A stretch of 63,784 bases of DNA, from assembly GCA_030622115.1 (NCBI GenBank), contig JAUXGN010000014.1:1-63784 (forward strand), in the 5' to 3' direction. A model generated the notes under the pieces. It did not search any database. It had not been told where the DNA came from and was given only the letters and a program-made list of their open reading frames with translations. The stretch is from Candidatus Eiseniibacteriota bacterium (GTDB lineage: Bacteria > Joyebacterota > Joyebacteria > Joyebacterales > Joyebacteraceae). The translations under genes were made by a program, and so were the position numbers. Each line of letters starts with the position of its first letter. The first letter of the stretch is position 1. Positions 50,994-58,040 of the stretch are shown piece after piece.

Positions 50994-51854
50994 CTAGAAG
51001 AACCTGTAGTAGGCCTTGATGTACGGAGCCCATTCGAAATCGACCCAGCTCACGCCCCCACCACCTTTCGAGACAACGGAGATGAATGTGCTCGCACCGA
51101 TCGTGAGATGCTCTCCGTTGTCCCACGAGAGTCCCGGACAAGCGTAGAGACGGTAGTACTCATCCGGCGTCTCTCCGACGTAACCCTTAGCTTCCCATAG
51201 AAGGCGCCAGTTTTCGTTGATCGGATTCTCAAAACTGATGCTCGCGACCCAAAGGTCTTTCACGTCGTAGCCTGTATCCGTCTCACCATTCAGCCAGTAA
51301 GTGACACTGACGTGGCCATCGATCCTCCCCATTCTGTGCGTGACCGCTAGACCACCGACGAAATCGGTAGTGCCGTCTGAGATCGCCGGATCACAACTAT
51401 CATTCCCTGTCGGAAGACGTACACCGGCGAGAAGCGCGACGCGCGGATATCCTTCGTCGCCCCGATAGATCTGAATCTTGGGGTCGATCACGATGTCACC
51501 GAATCCTATCGAGGACACCTCGCCGTTCTCCGACTCGAAGCTGCGGAACCTGTATTCGAGCGGAAATCCGGCTCGTATCGTAAGCCAATCGGTCGCGCCG
51601 TAGTAGATCCTGGGAACGAAACACGCCGCCGTAAGCGATGAGCTGTTGGGAAGATCCTCCCAACCACCGCCGTCTTCATCCAAGTTGTCATTGTAGGCTC
51701 GCGTGTAGTCCCGATAGAAGTACCAGGTGTCCAGCATGAACCTCCCCTGCGGCAGCGTGTTCGCGCTCACGCCCACAACTGGGGTTGCGATGGCTGTCTG
51801 GGCCAGCATCAGTGCAGCGATTGCTATCACGACCGCCAATGCAGTCCGCCTCAT
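50994..51854 (-). CDS. Outer-membrane beta-barrel protein (MetA-pathway/phenol-degradation-like family)
   Basis: 286 residues. Signal peptide (MRRTALAVVIAIAALMLAQTAIA-T), then amphipathic strands with Tyr/Trp-rich turns (RFMLDTWYFYRDYT; DWLTIRAGFPLEYRF; ALLAGVRLPTGND; GRIDGHVSVTYWLNG) and a C-terminal Phe (KAYYRFF) typical of barrel insertion signals. It resembles the transporter family annotated as MetA-pathway of phenol degradation, whose members are generic barrels. GGAGG lies before ATG 51854. It lies upstream of the symporter peptide by 30 bases and may share its mRNA. Confidence 0.72.
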   Translation of the reverse strand: MRRTALAVVIAIAALMLAQTAIATPVVGVSANTLPQGRFMLDTWYFYRDYTRAYNDNLDEDGGGWEDLPNSSSLTAACFVPRIYYGATDWLTIRAGFPLEYRFRSFESENGEVSSIGFGDIVIDPKIQIYRGDEGYPRVALLAGVRLPTGNDSCDPAISDGTTDFVGGLAVTHRMGRIDGHVSVTYWLNGETDTGYDVKDLWVASISFENPINENWRLLWEAKGYVGETPDEYYRLYACPGLSWDNGEHLTIGASTFISVVSKGGGGVSWVDFEWAPYIKAYYRFF

Positions 51855-51886
51855 CCTGCCTCCTGCGCCTGGGTGTGAGACTCTGA

Positions 51887-51915
51887 AATACACAGGCTCG
51901 TATCGTACCTGATAA
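51887..51915 (-). promoter_or_regulatory. Candidate promoter of the barrel-symporter unit
   Basis: On the minus strand TTATCA (51915-51910), 17 bases, TGTATT (51892-51887); each 4 of 6 to consensus. The start codon is about 33 bases further on. Confidence 0.35.
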
Positions 51916-52139
51916 GGCGGGGCGGGGCCAGACCTTCCACGCTATCATTGCAGCCTTCAGGAGCCCGCCAAAGCTGCGCTCGGAAATCTCTTTACGGTAT
52001 TCCTGATTCGTTATACACTTGCTTTGGCAGATGGGTGAGCCTCTCTCACTCTAGCAACTCAGCACCATCCGCCTGTCCCGGCGTCCAGCCCCTGGAGGAA
52101 CCGGTCGCGGCTTGGACCGGACAACCTGGAGGGCAATAC

Positions 52140-54749
52140 GTGATCGGCCGCACAGTTTCTCACTACACGATCACCGGCAAGCTCGGCGAGGGCGGCATGG
52201 GCGTCGTCTACCGGGCCGACGACGCGAAGCTGGGCAGGACGGTCGCCCTCAAATTCCTCTCCCCTGAACTCACACGCGACCCCGATGCGAAGAAGCGTTT
52301 CATCGCCGAAGCACAGGCGGCGTCCCAGCTCGACCATCCTAACATCTGCACCATCTACGAGATCGACGAGACCGACGACGGGCGTCTCTTCATATCCATG
52401 GCGTGCTACGACGGTAGATCGCTCGCGCACCGCCTCACCAAGGGTCGCTTTCAGCCGGCCGAGGCGACGGCGGTGATGCGCGACGTCGCGTCCGGACTCA
52501 CGGCCGCGCACAGGAACGGCATCCTTCACAGGGACATCAAGCCGGGCAATATTCTCGTGACAGGAAGCGGCCGCACAAAAATCCTCGACTTCGGATTGGC
52601 CAAGCTCAGCACGCCATCGAGCCAGACCGGGGCCGGCGTTCGCCTCGGAACCGCAGCCTACATGTCGCCGGAGCAGGCTCGCGGCAAGAAAGCGGATGCT
52701 CGTTCCGACATATGGGCCATCGGTGTCGTCCCCTTCGAGCTTCTCACGGGCTCGCGGCCGTTCGAGGGGGAACGATCCGAGTCGCTCCTCTATGCCATCT
52801 GTAACGAGCCCGCGCGGCGCCCTTCAGAGATCGCACCCGACATCCCCCAAGAGCTTGACGAAGTCGTCATGCGCTGCCTGGAGAAGTCGCCGGCTCGACG
52901 ATACCAGAGCGCCGATGAGCTCCACTCCACCCTCAAGCGCGTGTGTGCACACTTCCCGGAGCACGGGAGCCCGAGCCAACTTGCGACGACACCGATCCCG
53001 CGCACAGGGGTACGACGACGCCGATCGCGTGCTCTCATTGGGGCAGCCGTCGCGGTCCTGGTACTGGCTGCCGCATTCGTGGGTCTTCACCCTGCCGGAC
53101 GACAACTCCTCCCCAGCCTGGGAGGACCGCCACCACTCCCGGACCGAGCAGTTCTCGCAGTGCTTGGGTTTGAGGGACCGGACGAGGAATACGCCCGGGG
53201 GTTCCGCGAGTACTTCACCGAACGACTTCATGAGATCGAGCAGTTCCAGCCGTCTCTTCGCATCATTCCCGTCTTCTACAGCGACTACTTCGAGATCACA
53301 TCTCCACATGATGCGAGGACGGTCCTCGGAGCCAATCTCACCGTTTCCGGCGGCATCGAGGCGACCAAGGACAGCATCCGCATCCGATTCGATATCCATG
53401 AGACCGAGACCGGTCGATTGGTACGCTCATGGAGCGTCGCCGAGCAACCTGCGAATGTGGCCGCGCTCCAGGGTATCCCCGTGCGCTTCGCCGCTGACGT
53501 GTTCGCCCTCGACTTGCCTGCTCGAGTCCGGCGAGGCTTTGCCACTGGAGGAACGACCCTCCCCTTTGCCTTCTCCGAATTCCTGCGCGCCACAGGTACG
53601 CTGGCTGCCACCAATGCCCCCGACTTGCCCGACAGCACCGCCGCCCGCGCAGCCGCAGCCGCCGCGACACTCTTTAGGGAGGCGGCCGAGATCGATCCTG
53701 CCTTCGCTCTAGCGCACGCGGGACGCGCACAAGCTCGTTGGGAATACTGCGATCGGATGAAGATGCCCATTTCCGAATCCGCCGCCGAGGCAAGTTGCCG
53801 ACGCGCGATTGAACTTGATGATCGTTGTGAACTCGCCCATATCGTACTCTCCCGGATCCTCCGTCAGGTGCGCCGCTACGATGAGGCTGCCGCCACCCTG
53901 CGGCGTGCCATCGAGCACGACCCCATGAGTCTGCCGGCGCGGCGGGCTCTGGCGGTGGTTCACACGCTGGCAGGTCAGTTCGTGCTCGCCGAAACTGCAC
54001 ATCGGGAATCGGCCGAGCTCCGTCCGCACTACTGGGCCGCGCACCACGACCTCGGTGTCTTCCTTCTCTCGCAGGGACGCTACGAAGATGCGGCGCGTGA
54101 GTTCACAATGGCCACGGAGCTCGCACCGGGGAATGTCCTTGGGTTCCGGGACCTGGCGGCGACGTATTACTGCCTCGACCGGCTGGACGACGCCCGCGAG
54201 ATGTTCGAGCGCGCGCTCGAACTCGACCCGCAGTACTTGACCTACGCCAATCTCGCGACCCTCCATTTCGGTGAGGCAAGGTATGCCGATGCGGCAGCGA
54301 TGTATGAAGCGGCGCTCGAACTCGACGATTCAGACTATCGAGTCTGGGGCAACCTCGCGGCATCTTATCTGTGGGTCCCCGGCAGCGAAGCGCAAGCCGC
54401 AGAGGCTTACCAAGAGGCGGCGAGGCGCGGAGAGCGGGATCTGTCGCTGACGCCTGACGACACGAAGCTTCTCACCTGCCTCGCGGCCTACTACGCAGAG
54501 CTGAACGAGCCGGAACGGGCGCGCGAACTCATGGCAGATGCGTTGCGCCACGCCCCGGATGATATCGAGGTCATGTTTCAGGTGGGTCACACGCACGAGG
54601 TGCTGAACGACAGGATGCTGGCGCTTGAGTGGATAGGAAGGGCTCTCGAAGGTGGCTATTCAAGAGCACAGGTTGAGAACACACCGCGACTTCGTGGGTT
54701 GTGCGCCGATGAGCAGTATCTGGAGCTTGCCGCGCGCACCGCTGAATAG
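52140..54749 (+). CDS. Transmembrane Ser/Thr protein kinase with C-terminal TPRs
   Basis: 869 residues. Kinase domain 8-270: glycine loop GEGGMGVVY, Lys38 in VALKFL, catalytic loop HRDIKPGNIL (Asp132), DFGLAKL, and MSPEQARG; all key residues are kept, so it should be active. A membrane segment follows at about 300-320 (LIGAAVAVLVLAAAFVGL). The outer part has a domain like the integral-membrane adenylate-cyclase accessory region (AVLAVLGFEG ... DARTVLGANLTVSGGIE ... ETGRLVRSW) and about nine TPRs (520-869). GTG 52140 is chosen because GGAGG lies 7 bases before it and the kinase fold begins at once. It is followed by a small beta protein 31 bases downstream, a possible partner or target. Confidence 0.92.
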   Translation: MIGRTVSHYTITGKLGEGGMGVVYRADDAKLGRTVALKFLSPELTRDPDAKKRFIAEAQAASQLDHPNICTIYEIDETDDGRLFISMACYDGRSLAHRLTKGRFQPAEATAVMRDVASGLTAAHRNGILHRDIKPGNILVTGSGRTKILDFGLAKLSTPSSQTGAGVRLGTAAYMSPEQARGKKADARSDIWAIGVVPFELLTGSRPFEGERSESLLYAICNEPARRPSEIAPDIPQELDEVVMRCLEKSPARRYQSADELHSTLKRVCAHFPEHGSPSQLATTPIPRTGVRRRRSRALIGAAVAVLVLAAAFVGLHPAGRQLLPSLGGPPPLPDRAVLAVLGFEGPDEEYARGFREYFTERLHEIEQFQPSLRIIPVFYSDYFEITSPHDARTVLGANLTVSGGIEATKDSIRIRFDIHETETGRLVRSWSVAEQPANVAALQGIPVRFAADVFALDLPARVRRGFATGGTTLPFAFSEFLRATGTLAATNAPDLPDSTAARAAAAAATLFREAAEIDPAFALAHAGRAQARWEYCDRMKMPISESAAEASCRRAIELDDRCELAHIVLSRILRQVRRYDEAAATLRRAIEHDPMSLPARRALAVVHTLAGQFVLAETAHRESAELRPHYWAAHHDLGVFLLSQGRYEDAAREFTMATELAPGNVLGFRDLAATYYCLDRLDDAREMFERALELDPQYLTYANLATLHFGEARYADAAAMYEAALELDDSDYRVWGNLAASYLWVPGSEAQAAEAYQEAARRGERDLSLTPDDTKLLTCLAAYYAELNEPERARELMADALRHAPDDIEVMFQVGHTHEVLNDRMLALEWIGRALEGGYSRAQVENTPRLRGLCADEQYLELAARTAE

Positions 54750-54780
54750 GGGTGGTTAAGAAGGAACGGAGGGAGTGAAG

Positions 54781-55146
54781 ATGTCGATGCCCGTTGAGGT
54801 AGAAAGCACACCGACAACGCAGAAGCTGCACAGAGTGGAAGTACCCATTGTCATCGGCGCCGACGATGTGCCGCAGGTCCCAAAGGTCAGGGTGCGCCCT
54901 GCCACTATCGTGGTCTTCCTCGCCGGCGACGAGACCGTGAGCATCTCGTTCCCGAAGCCGGGCGTCTTCCCGACAACCGAGATCGCCACCATGCAGACGG
55001 AGAACATCGAGGTGTGGATCCCGTCCAGCGCCCGCCGCGGCCCATATGAATACGTTATCTTCGTCCATGGCGTCGGTAAACACGGCAAGTACGCCGAGTG
55101 TAACTCGCATCCCGTGATGATCGTCGAGAGTCCCAGGAAGCCGTAG
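54781..55146 (+). CDS. Small beta-sandwich-like protein with Cys-x2-His-x2-Met motif
   Basis: 121 residues, no signal peptide. Alternating hydrophobic strands (HRVEVPIVIG; ATIVVFLAGDETVSISFP; NIEVWIPSS; GPYEYVIFV) suggest a beta sandwich. Near the end C-N-S-H-P-V-M followed by a strand IVE recalls the copper loop of amicyanin-type cupredoxins (C-T-P-H-P-F-M), and three other His lie at 105-114 and near residue 19. Cupredoxins are normally exported, which this is not, so the metal idea is weak. ATG 54781 has GGAGG 8 bases upstream. It is the only gene after the kinase before a hairpin, so a role in that signalling unit is possible. No family assigned. Confidence 0.65.
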   Translation: MSMPVEVESTPTTQKLHRVEVPIVIGADDVPQVPKVRVRPATIVVFLAGDETVSISFPKPGVFPTTEIATMQTENIEVWIPSSARRGPYEYVIFVHGVGKHGKYAECNSHPVMIVESPRKP

Positions 55147-55193
55147 GCGGTCTCTCGATCCGGCTGACCCCGGATGGAACGAGCGCTCAAGAT

Positions 55194-55213
55194 CAGCTGG
55201 TCTGATCCAGCTG
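55194..55213. terminator. Hairpin between convergent genes
   Basis: CAGCTGG-TCTGAT-CCAGCTG, a perfect 7-base-pair stem touching the stop codon of the minus-strand exonuclease gene. It lacks a long T run on either side, so it may end transcription only weakly or protect the 3' end. Confidence 0.4.
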
Positions 55214-56149
55214 CTATGTCGGATTCACGTCGGATGGCACGAGCGCGAGCGCTATCTCGACGAGCGTGATGAGATCGAGGGCGTTGTGGTGGAATACGCT
55301 GAGTATGTCCTCGATCTCACCCGTACGGACGTAGTGGTGATAGACAGCAGGAATCTCGTCTCCGGGGATGTCTCCGACGCGACGCCTCCCGCACACGTGC
55401 CACTCAAGGGTCTGCAGGCGGCAGTCCGGGAACTCTCCCTTCCAGCGACGCCGGGAGTGATGCAGAAGATCAAGGTGTGGAGGCTCCGGAGGAGACTCGA
55501 TCCTGTGGAGACTCATCCTGTCTCGTAGCACGGGGACGTCGAACGACTTGCCGTTGAAAGAGACGAGCATCTCGGAGCGGCCGAGCATCTCACCCCAGAG
55601 CGCCGCCAGCTCTCTCTCCTCCGCGTAGTCCCGCGCGAGCACCTGCACGAGGCGGATATCATCGCCCGTGATCCGCATCGCCCCAAGCAGAAAGACCATG
55701 CTTCCGGCAAGCCCCGTTGTCTCGGTATCGATGAAGAGGGCTTTCTTAGGATTTCCTAAGAAAGCTCTGAGTTCGACACCGGAATCGTCACGCATCTTGA
55801 CGATTCCAGCTGCAGCTTCAAGCTCCCTCAGTACACGCTCGACATCCCGTCTCGATGTGAGATCCGACACGCTTCTGTCGATCACGAGGATCCCGTCGTC
55901 CCGGACTACGCCGCCGAGGTCCTCGATACTGCCGAGCCTCCCCCGCTTGCCGGGTGTCTCGATGTCACCGATCCTCTCAATGCTGCCGCCTCCCAACTGC
56001 GACGCACCTCCCCGCCCAGGCTCACCCGCCTGTCCCCGCGAGGGCCGTCCCCCTGCATGCCCGCCCCGGCTCCGGCCGATCGAGCGCTCTTCTCCCTCAC
56101 GCGATTCAAGACCCAGTTCCGAGAGCCGTTGTCTGAGCTTGTCGTCCAC
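55214..56149 (-). CDS. RNase H-fold exonuclease, YprB/MrfB-like
   Basis: 311 residues. The N-terminal 130 are charged and Gly/Arg-rich; the exonuclease fold follows with Asp141 and Glu143 (LFIDTETTGLAG), a second block SFNGKSFDVPVLRDR, and the C-terminal HHNALDLITL carrying further acidic ligands, the DnaQ-like DEDD pattern. Bacillus subtilis MrfB (YprB) is such a nuclease and acts with helicase MrfA in mitomycin-lesion repair; an MrfA-like gene lies upstream at 58041. The usual TPR tail of YprB is not seen. GTG 56149 has AGGGA 5 bases before it. A long inverted repeat lies inside the gene at 55737. Confidence 0.8.
   Translation of the reverse strand: MDDKLRQRLSELGLESREGEERSIGRSRGGHAGGRPSRGQAGEPGRGGASQLGGGSIERIGDIETPGKRGRLGSIEDLGGVVRDDGILVIDRSVSDLTSRRDVERVLRELEAAAGIVKMRDDSGVELRAFLGNPKKALFIDTETTGLAGSMVFLLGAMRITGDDIRLVQVLARDYAEERELAALWGEMLGRSEMLVSFNGKSFDVPVLRDRMSLHRIESPPEPPHLDLLHHSRRRWKGEFPDCRLQTLEWHVCGRRRVGDIPGDEIPAVYHHYVRTGEIEDILSVFHHNALDLITLVEIALALVPSDVNPT
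55737..55768. repeat. Inverted repeat inside the exonuclease gene
   Basis: Arms GCTTTCTTAGGA (55740-55751) and TCCTAAGAAAGC (55754-55765) are perfectly complementary around TT; two of three further flanking pairs also match, one being G-T. It encodes the joint before the catalytic motif (LGNPKKALF), and its AT content is above that of the gene. Confidence 0.75.
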
Positions 56150-56219
56150 GATTGTCCCTGGTCGTCTGTTTTGAGGGTGGGGCTTCCGGTGGCTTTGGTA
56201 GCTTTGCAGTCTTGGTGAT

Positions 56220-57236
56220 CTACGGGGCTGCGGGATGCACCCCAAGCCCCGGCTCCTTCGGCAGGGTCATCTTTCCGCAATCGATATCCACTCCCACGAA
56301 CGGATCGTTCTTAAGCAGAAGCCCGGAATCGAGATCCGCATAGTCCATGAGGGGAGCAATATGTGCAGCAGCCGTTATCGCCAGCGAGCTTTCTATCATG
56401 CAGCCGATCATCGTCTTGAGACCACGCTTCCGCGCCATCTTCGCCATCTTCACTGCCTCGACGATACCGCCGCACTTCATAAGCTTGATCACGATGCCAT
56501 TAACCGCATCGGCCACGATCGGGATCTCGGCGCTCGTCGGACAACTTTCGTCAGCGAAGATCGGAACGGATGTGTGGTATCTGACAAGCCTCAACCCATC
56601 AATATCATCCGCCGCCACCGGCTGCTCTACGAGCTCCACTCCGATCCCCGCGAGCACGTTGATTCTCTCTATCGCTCCTGCCGGGCTCCAGGAGCAGTTT
56701 GCATCAACCGTGATTGCTGCGCCAGTTGCTTCCTTTATCACGCTCACGATCGACAGATCAGTGCTCGCATCCAGCTTGATCTTGAGCATCGGGAACCCGC
56801 TCGCCTCCATCGCCTTCCGGAGCATGACATCCGGCTCATCCAACCCGATGCTCATCATCGTCACGGGAGCCTCAGTCGGATTGAGGCCGAGGAACCGGTA
56901 GAGGGGCCTCCCGCACCTCTTCCCAATCATGTCATGGGCTGCGATTTCAAGCGCCGCCCGAGCCGCAGGATCATCGGTGCCGCCCCGGGAAGTAAGCTCG
57001 GCCATGAGCTCGGACTCGTGCTTGGCGTGCTCTATTCTGGGTCGCATCCGCTCCAGAAACGCCACAACCGTATCCGCTGTCTCACCATAGAAGCGGGACG
57101 GGTCGGCCTCACCGAGGCCTTCTATCTTGCCGTCCGAAAGGCGAACGATGACGCTCTCGCTCGTGGTGCTCGTGGTGCGAGCAGTACGGAAGACGTACTT
57201 CGGAATGAGTTCGATTCTCTCGTAGGACAGATTCAC
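56220..57236 (-). CDS. Enolase-superfamily dipeptide epimerase (L-Ala-D/L-Glu epimerase-like)
   Basis: 338 residues. The catalytic pattern of the muconate-lactonising subgroup is complete: K-x-K (MLKIKLD), metal ligands in ITVDANCSW, LVEQPV and FADESCPT, and the second Lys in IVIKLMKCGG. Members with this layout invert L-Ala-D-Glu from recycled peptidoglycan or other dipeptides. Muconate or succinylbenzoate chemistry is less likely given no related genes. GTG 57236 has GGGAG 7 bases upstream. It lies between the MBL hydrolase and the exonuclease in one direction. Confidence 0.87.
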   Translation of the reverse strand: MNLSYERIELIPKYVFRTARTTSTTSESVIVRLSDGKIEGLGEADPSRFYGETADTVVAFLERMRPRIEHAKHESELMAELTSRGGTDDPAARAALEIAAHDMIGKRCGRPLYRFLGLNPTEAPVTMMSIGLDEPDVMLRKAMEASGFPMLKIKLDASTDLSIVSVIKEATGAAITVDANCSWSPAGAIERINVLAGIGVELVEQPVAADDIDGLRLVRYHTSVPIFADESCPTSAEIPIVADAVNGIVIKLMKCGGIVEAVKMAKMARKRGLKTMIGCMIESSLAITAAAHIAPLMDYADLDSGLLLKNDPFVGVDIDCGKMTLPKEPGLGVHPAAP

Positions 57237-57289
57237 GGGGGGACTCCCGCACATGTGCGTGCGCGATGCGGCCAACATTGGACGACTGA

Positions 57290-57973
57290 CTACTTCACGT
57301 AGGGATTGTGGCTGCGCTCGTGACCTACCGTAGTGGAAGGCCCGTGCCCCGGAAGGAGAATCATCTCATCAGGCAGGACCATTATCTTCTCCCGGATCGC
57401 CTGCATAAGAACTTCCCACGCGACTTCACTCTCATCACAGCTACATGGGAGGTCAGTACGACCGACCGAGCCCAGGAAGATCGTGTCTCCGGTGAATGCG
57501 TAGCCGACCCCGACAAGCGCTATGGCGCCTGCGCTGTGCCCGGGGGTGTGCAGAACCTTCAGCACGATATCTCCTACCACCACCTCGTCGCCTTCTCTGA
57601 GAAGGCGATCTGCAGGAGCAACCTGAATATCAAAGCCGAACAGGCGGGAGGCATTGCGGTCCGGGTCTGTGAGCTTGAGACCATCGAGTTCGTGGATCGC
57701 GACGTTCGCTCCGAACTCGCGCTTCAGAATGTCGTTACCCTCCACATGATCGGGGTGCCCGTGAGTGTTGATGATCTGTTCCACCGTCGCTCCGAGCCGC
57801 TTCACCTCAGCCACGATCCCGGCTATCTGATCGCGGTCCGACGTCCCTGGATCGATAATGGCGGCCTTCTTCGAGGAATCAGAGACAAGGATGTAGCAGT
57901 TGGATTCAGCGTACCCAACTGCCGTGCTCCCGAGCGTGATGCCGTCTCCGACTTCGTGCATGGTCCAATTCAT
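57290..57973 (-). CDS. Metallo-beta-lactamase-fold hydrolase, glyoxalase II-like
   Basis: 227 residues. THGHPDHVEG gives the H-x-H-x-D-H zinc motif; HTPGHSAGAI, FTGDTIFLGSVGRTDLP and LPGHGPSTT give the remaining ligands. The arrangement matches hydroxyacylglutathione-hydrolase-like thioesterases. ATG 57973 was chosen since GGAG lies 9 bases before it; the frame extends upstream over the end of the helicase gene without a site. Cytoplasmic; substrate unknown. Confidence 0.9.
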   Translation of the reverse strand: MNWTMHEVGDGITLGSTAVGYAESNCYILVSDSSKKAAIIDPGTSDRDQIAGIVAEVKRLGATVEQIINTHGHPDHVEGNDILKREFGANVAIHELDGLKLTDPDRNASRLFGFDIQVAPADRLLREGDEVVVGDIVLKVLHTPGHSAGAIALVGVGYAFTGDTIFLGSVGRTDLPCSCDESEVAWEVLMQAIREKIMVLPDEMILLPGHGPSTTVGHERSHNPYVK

Positions 57974-58040
57974 CGTTTCCATCTCCAGAAATCCTCTGCC
58001 AATTACATGAGGGCAGGTGAGCCGGTCCAGTAGGCGCGGG

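Noticed and set aside
51948-52139. 64-codon N-terminal extension of the Ser/Thr kinase
   Set aside because: Low-complexity translation without a ribosome site; GTG 52140 has GGAGG at the right distance and the kinase fold begins there.
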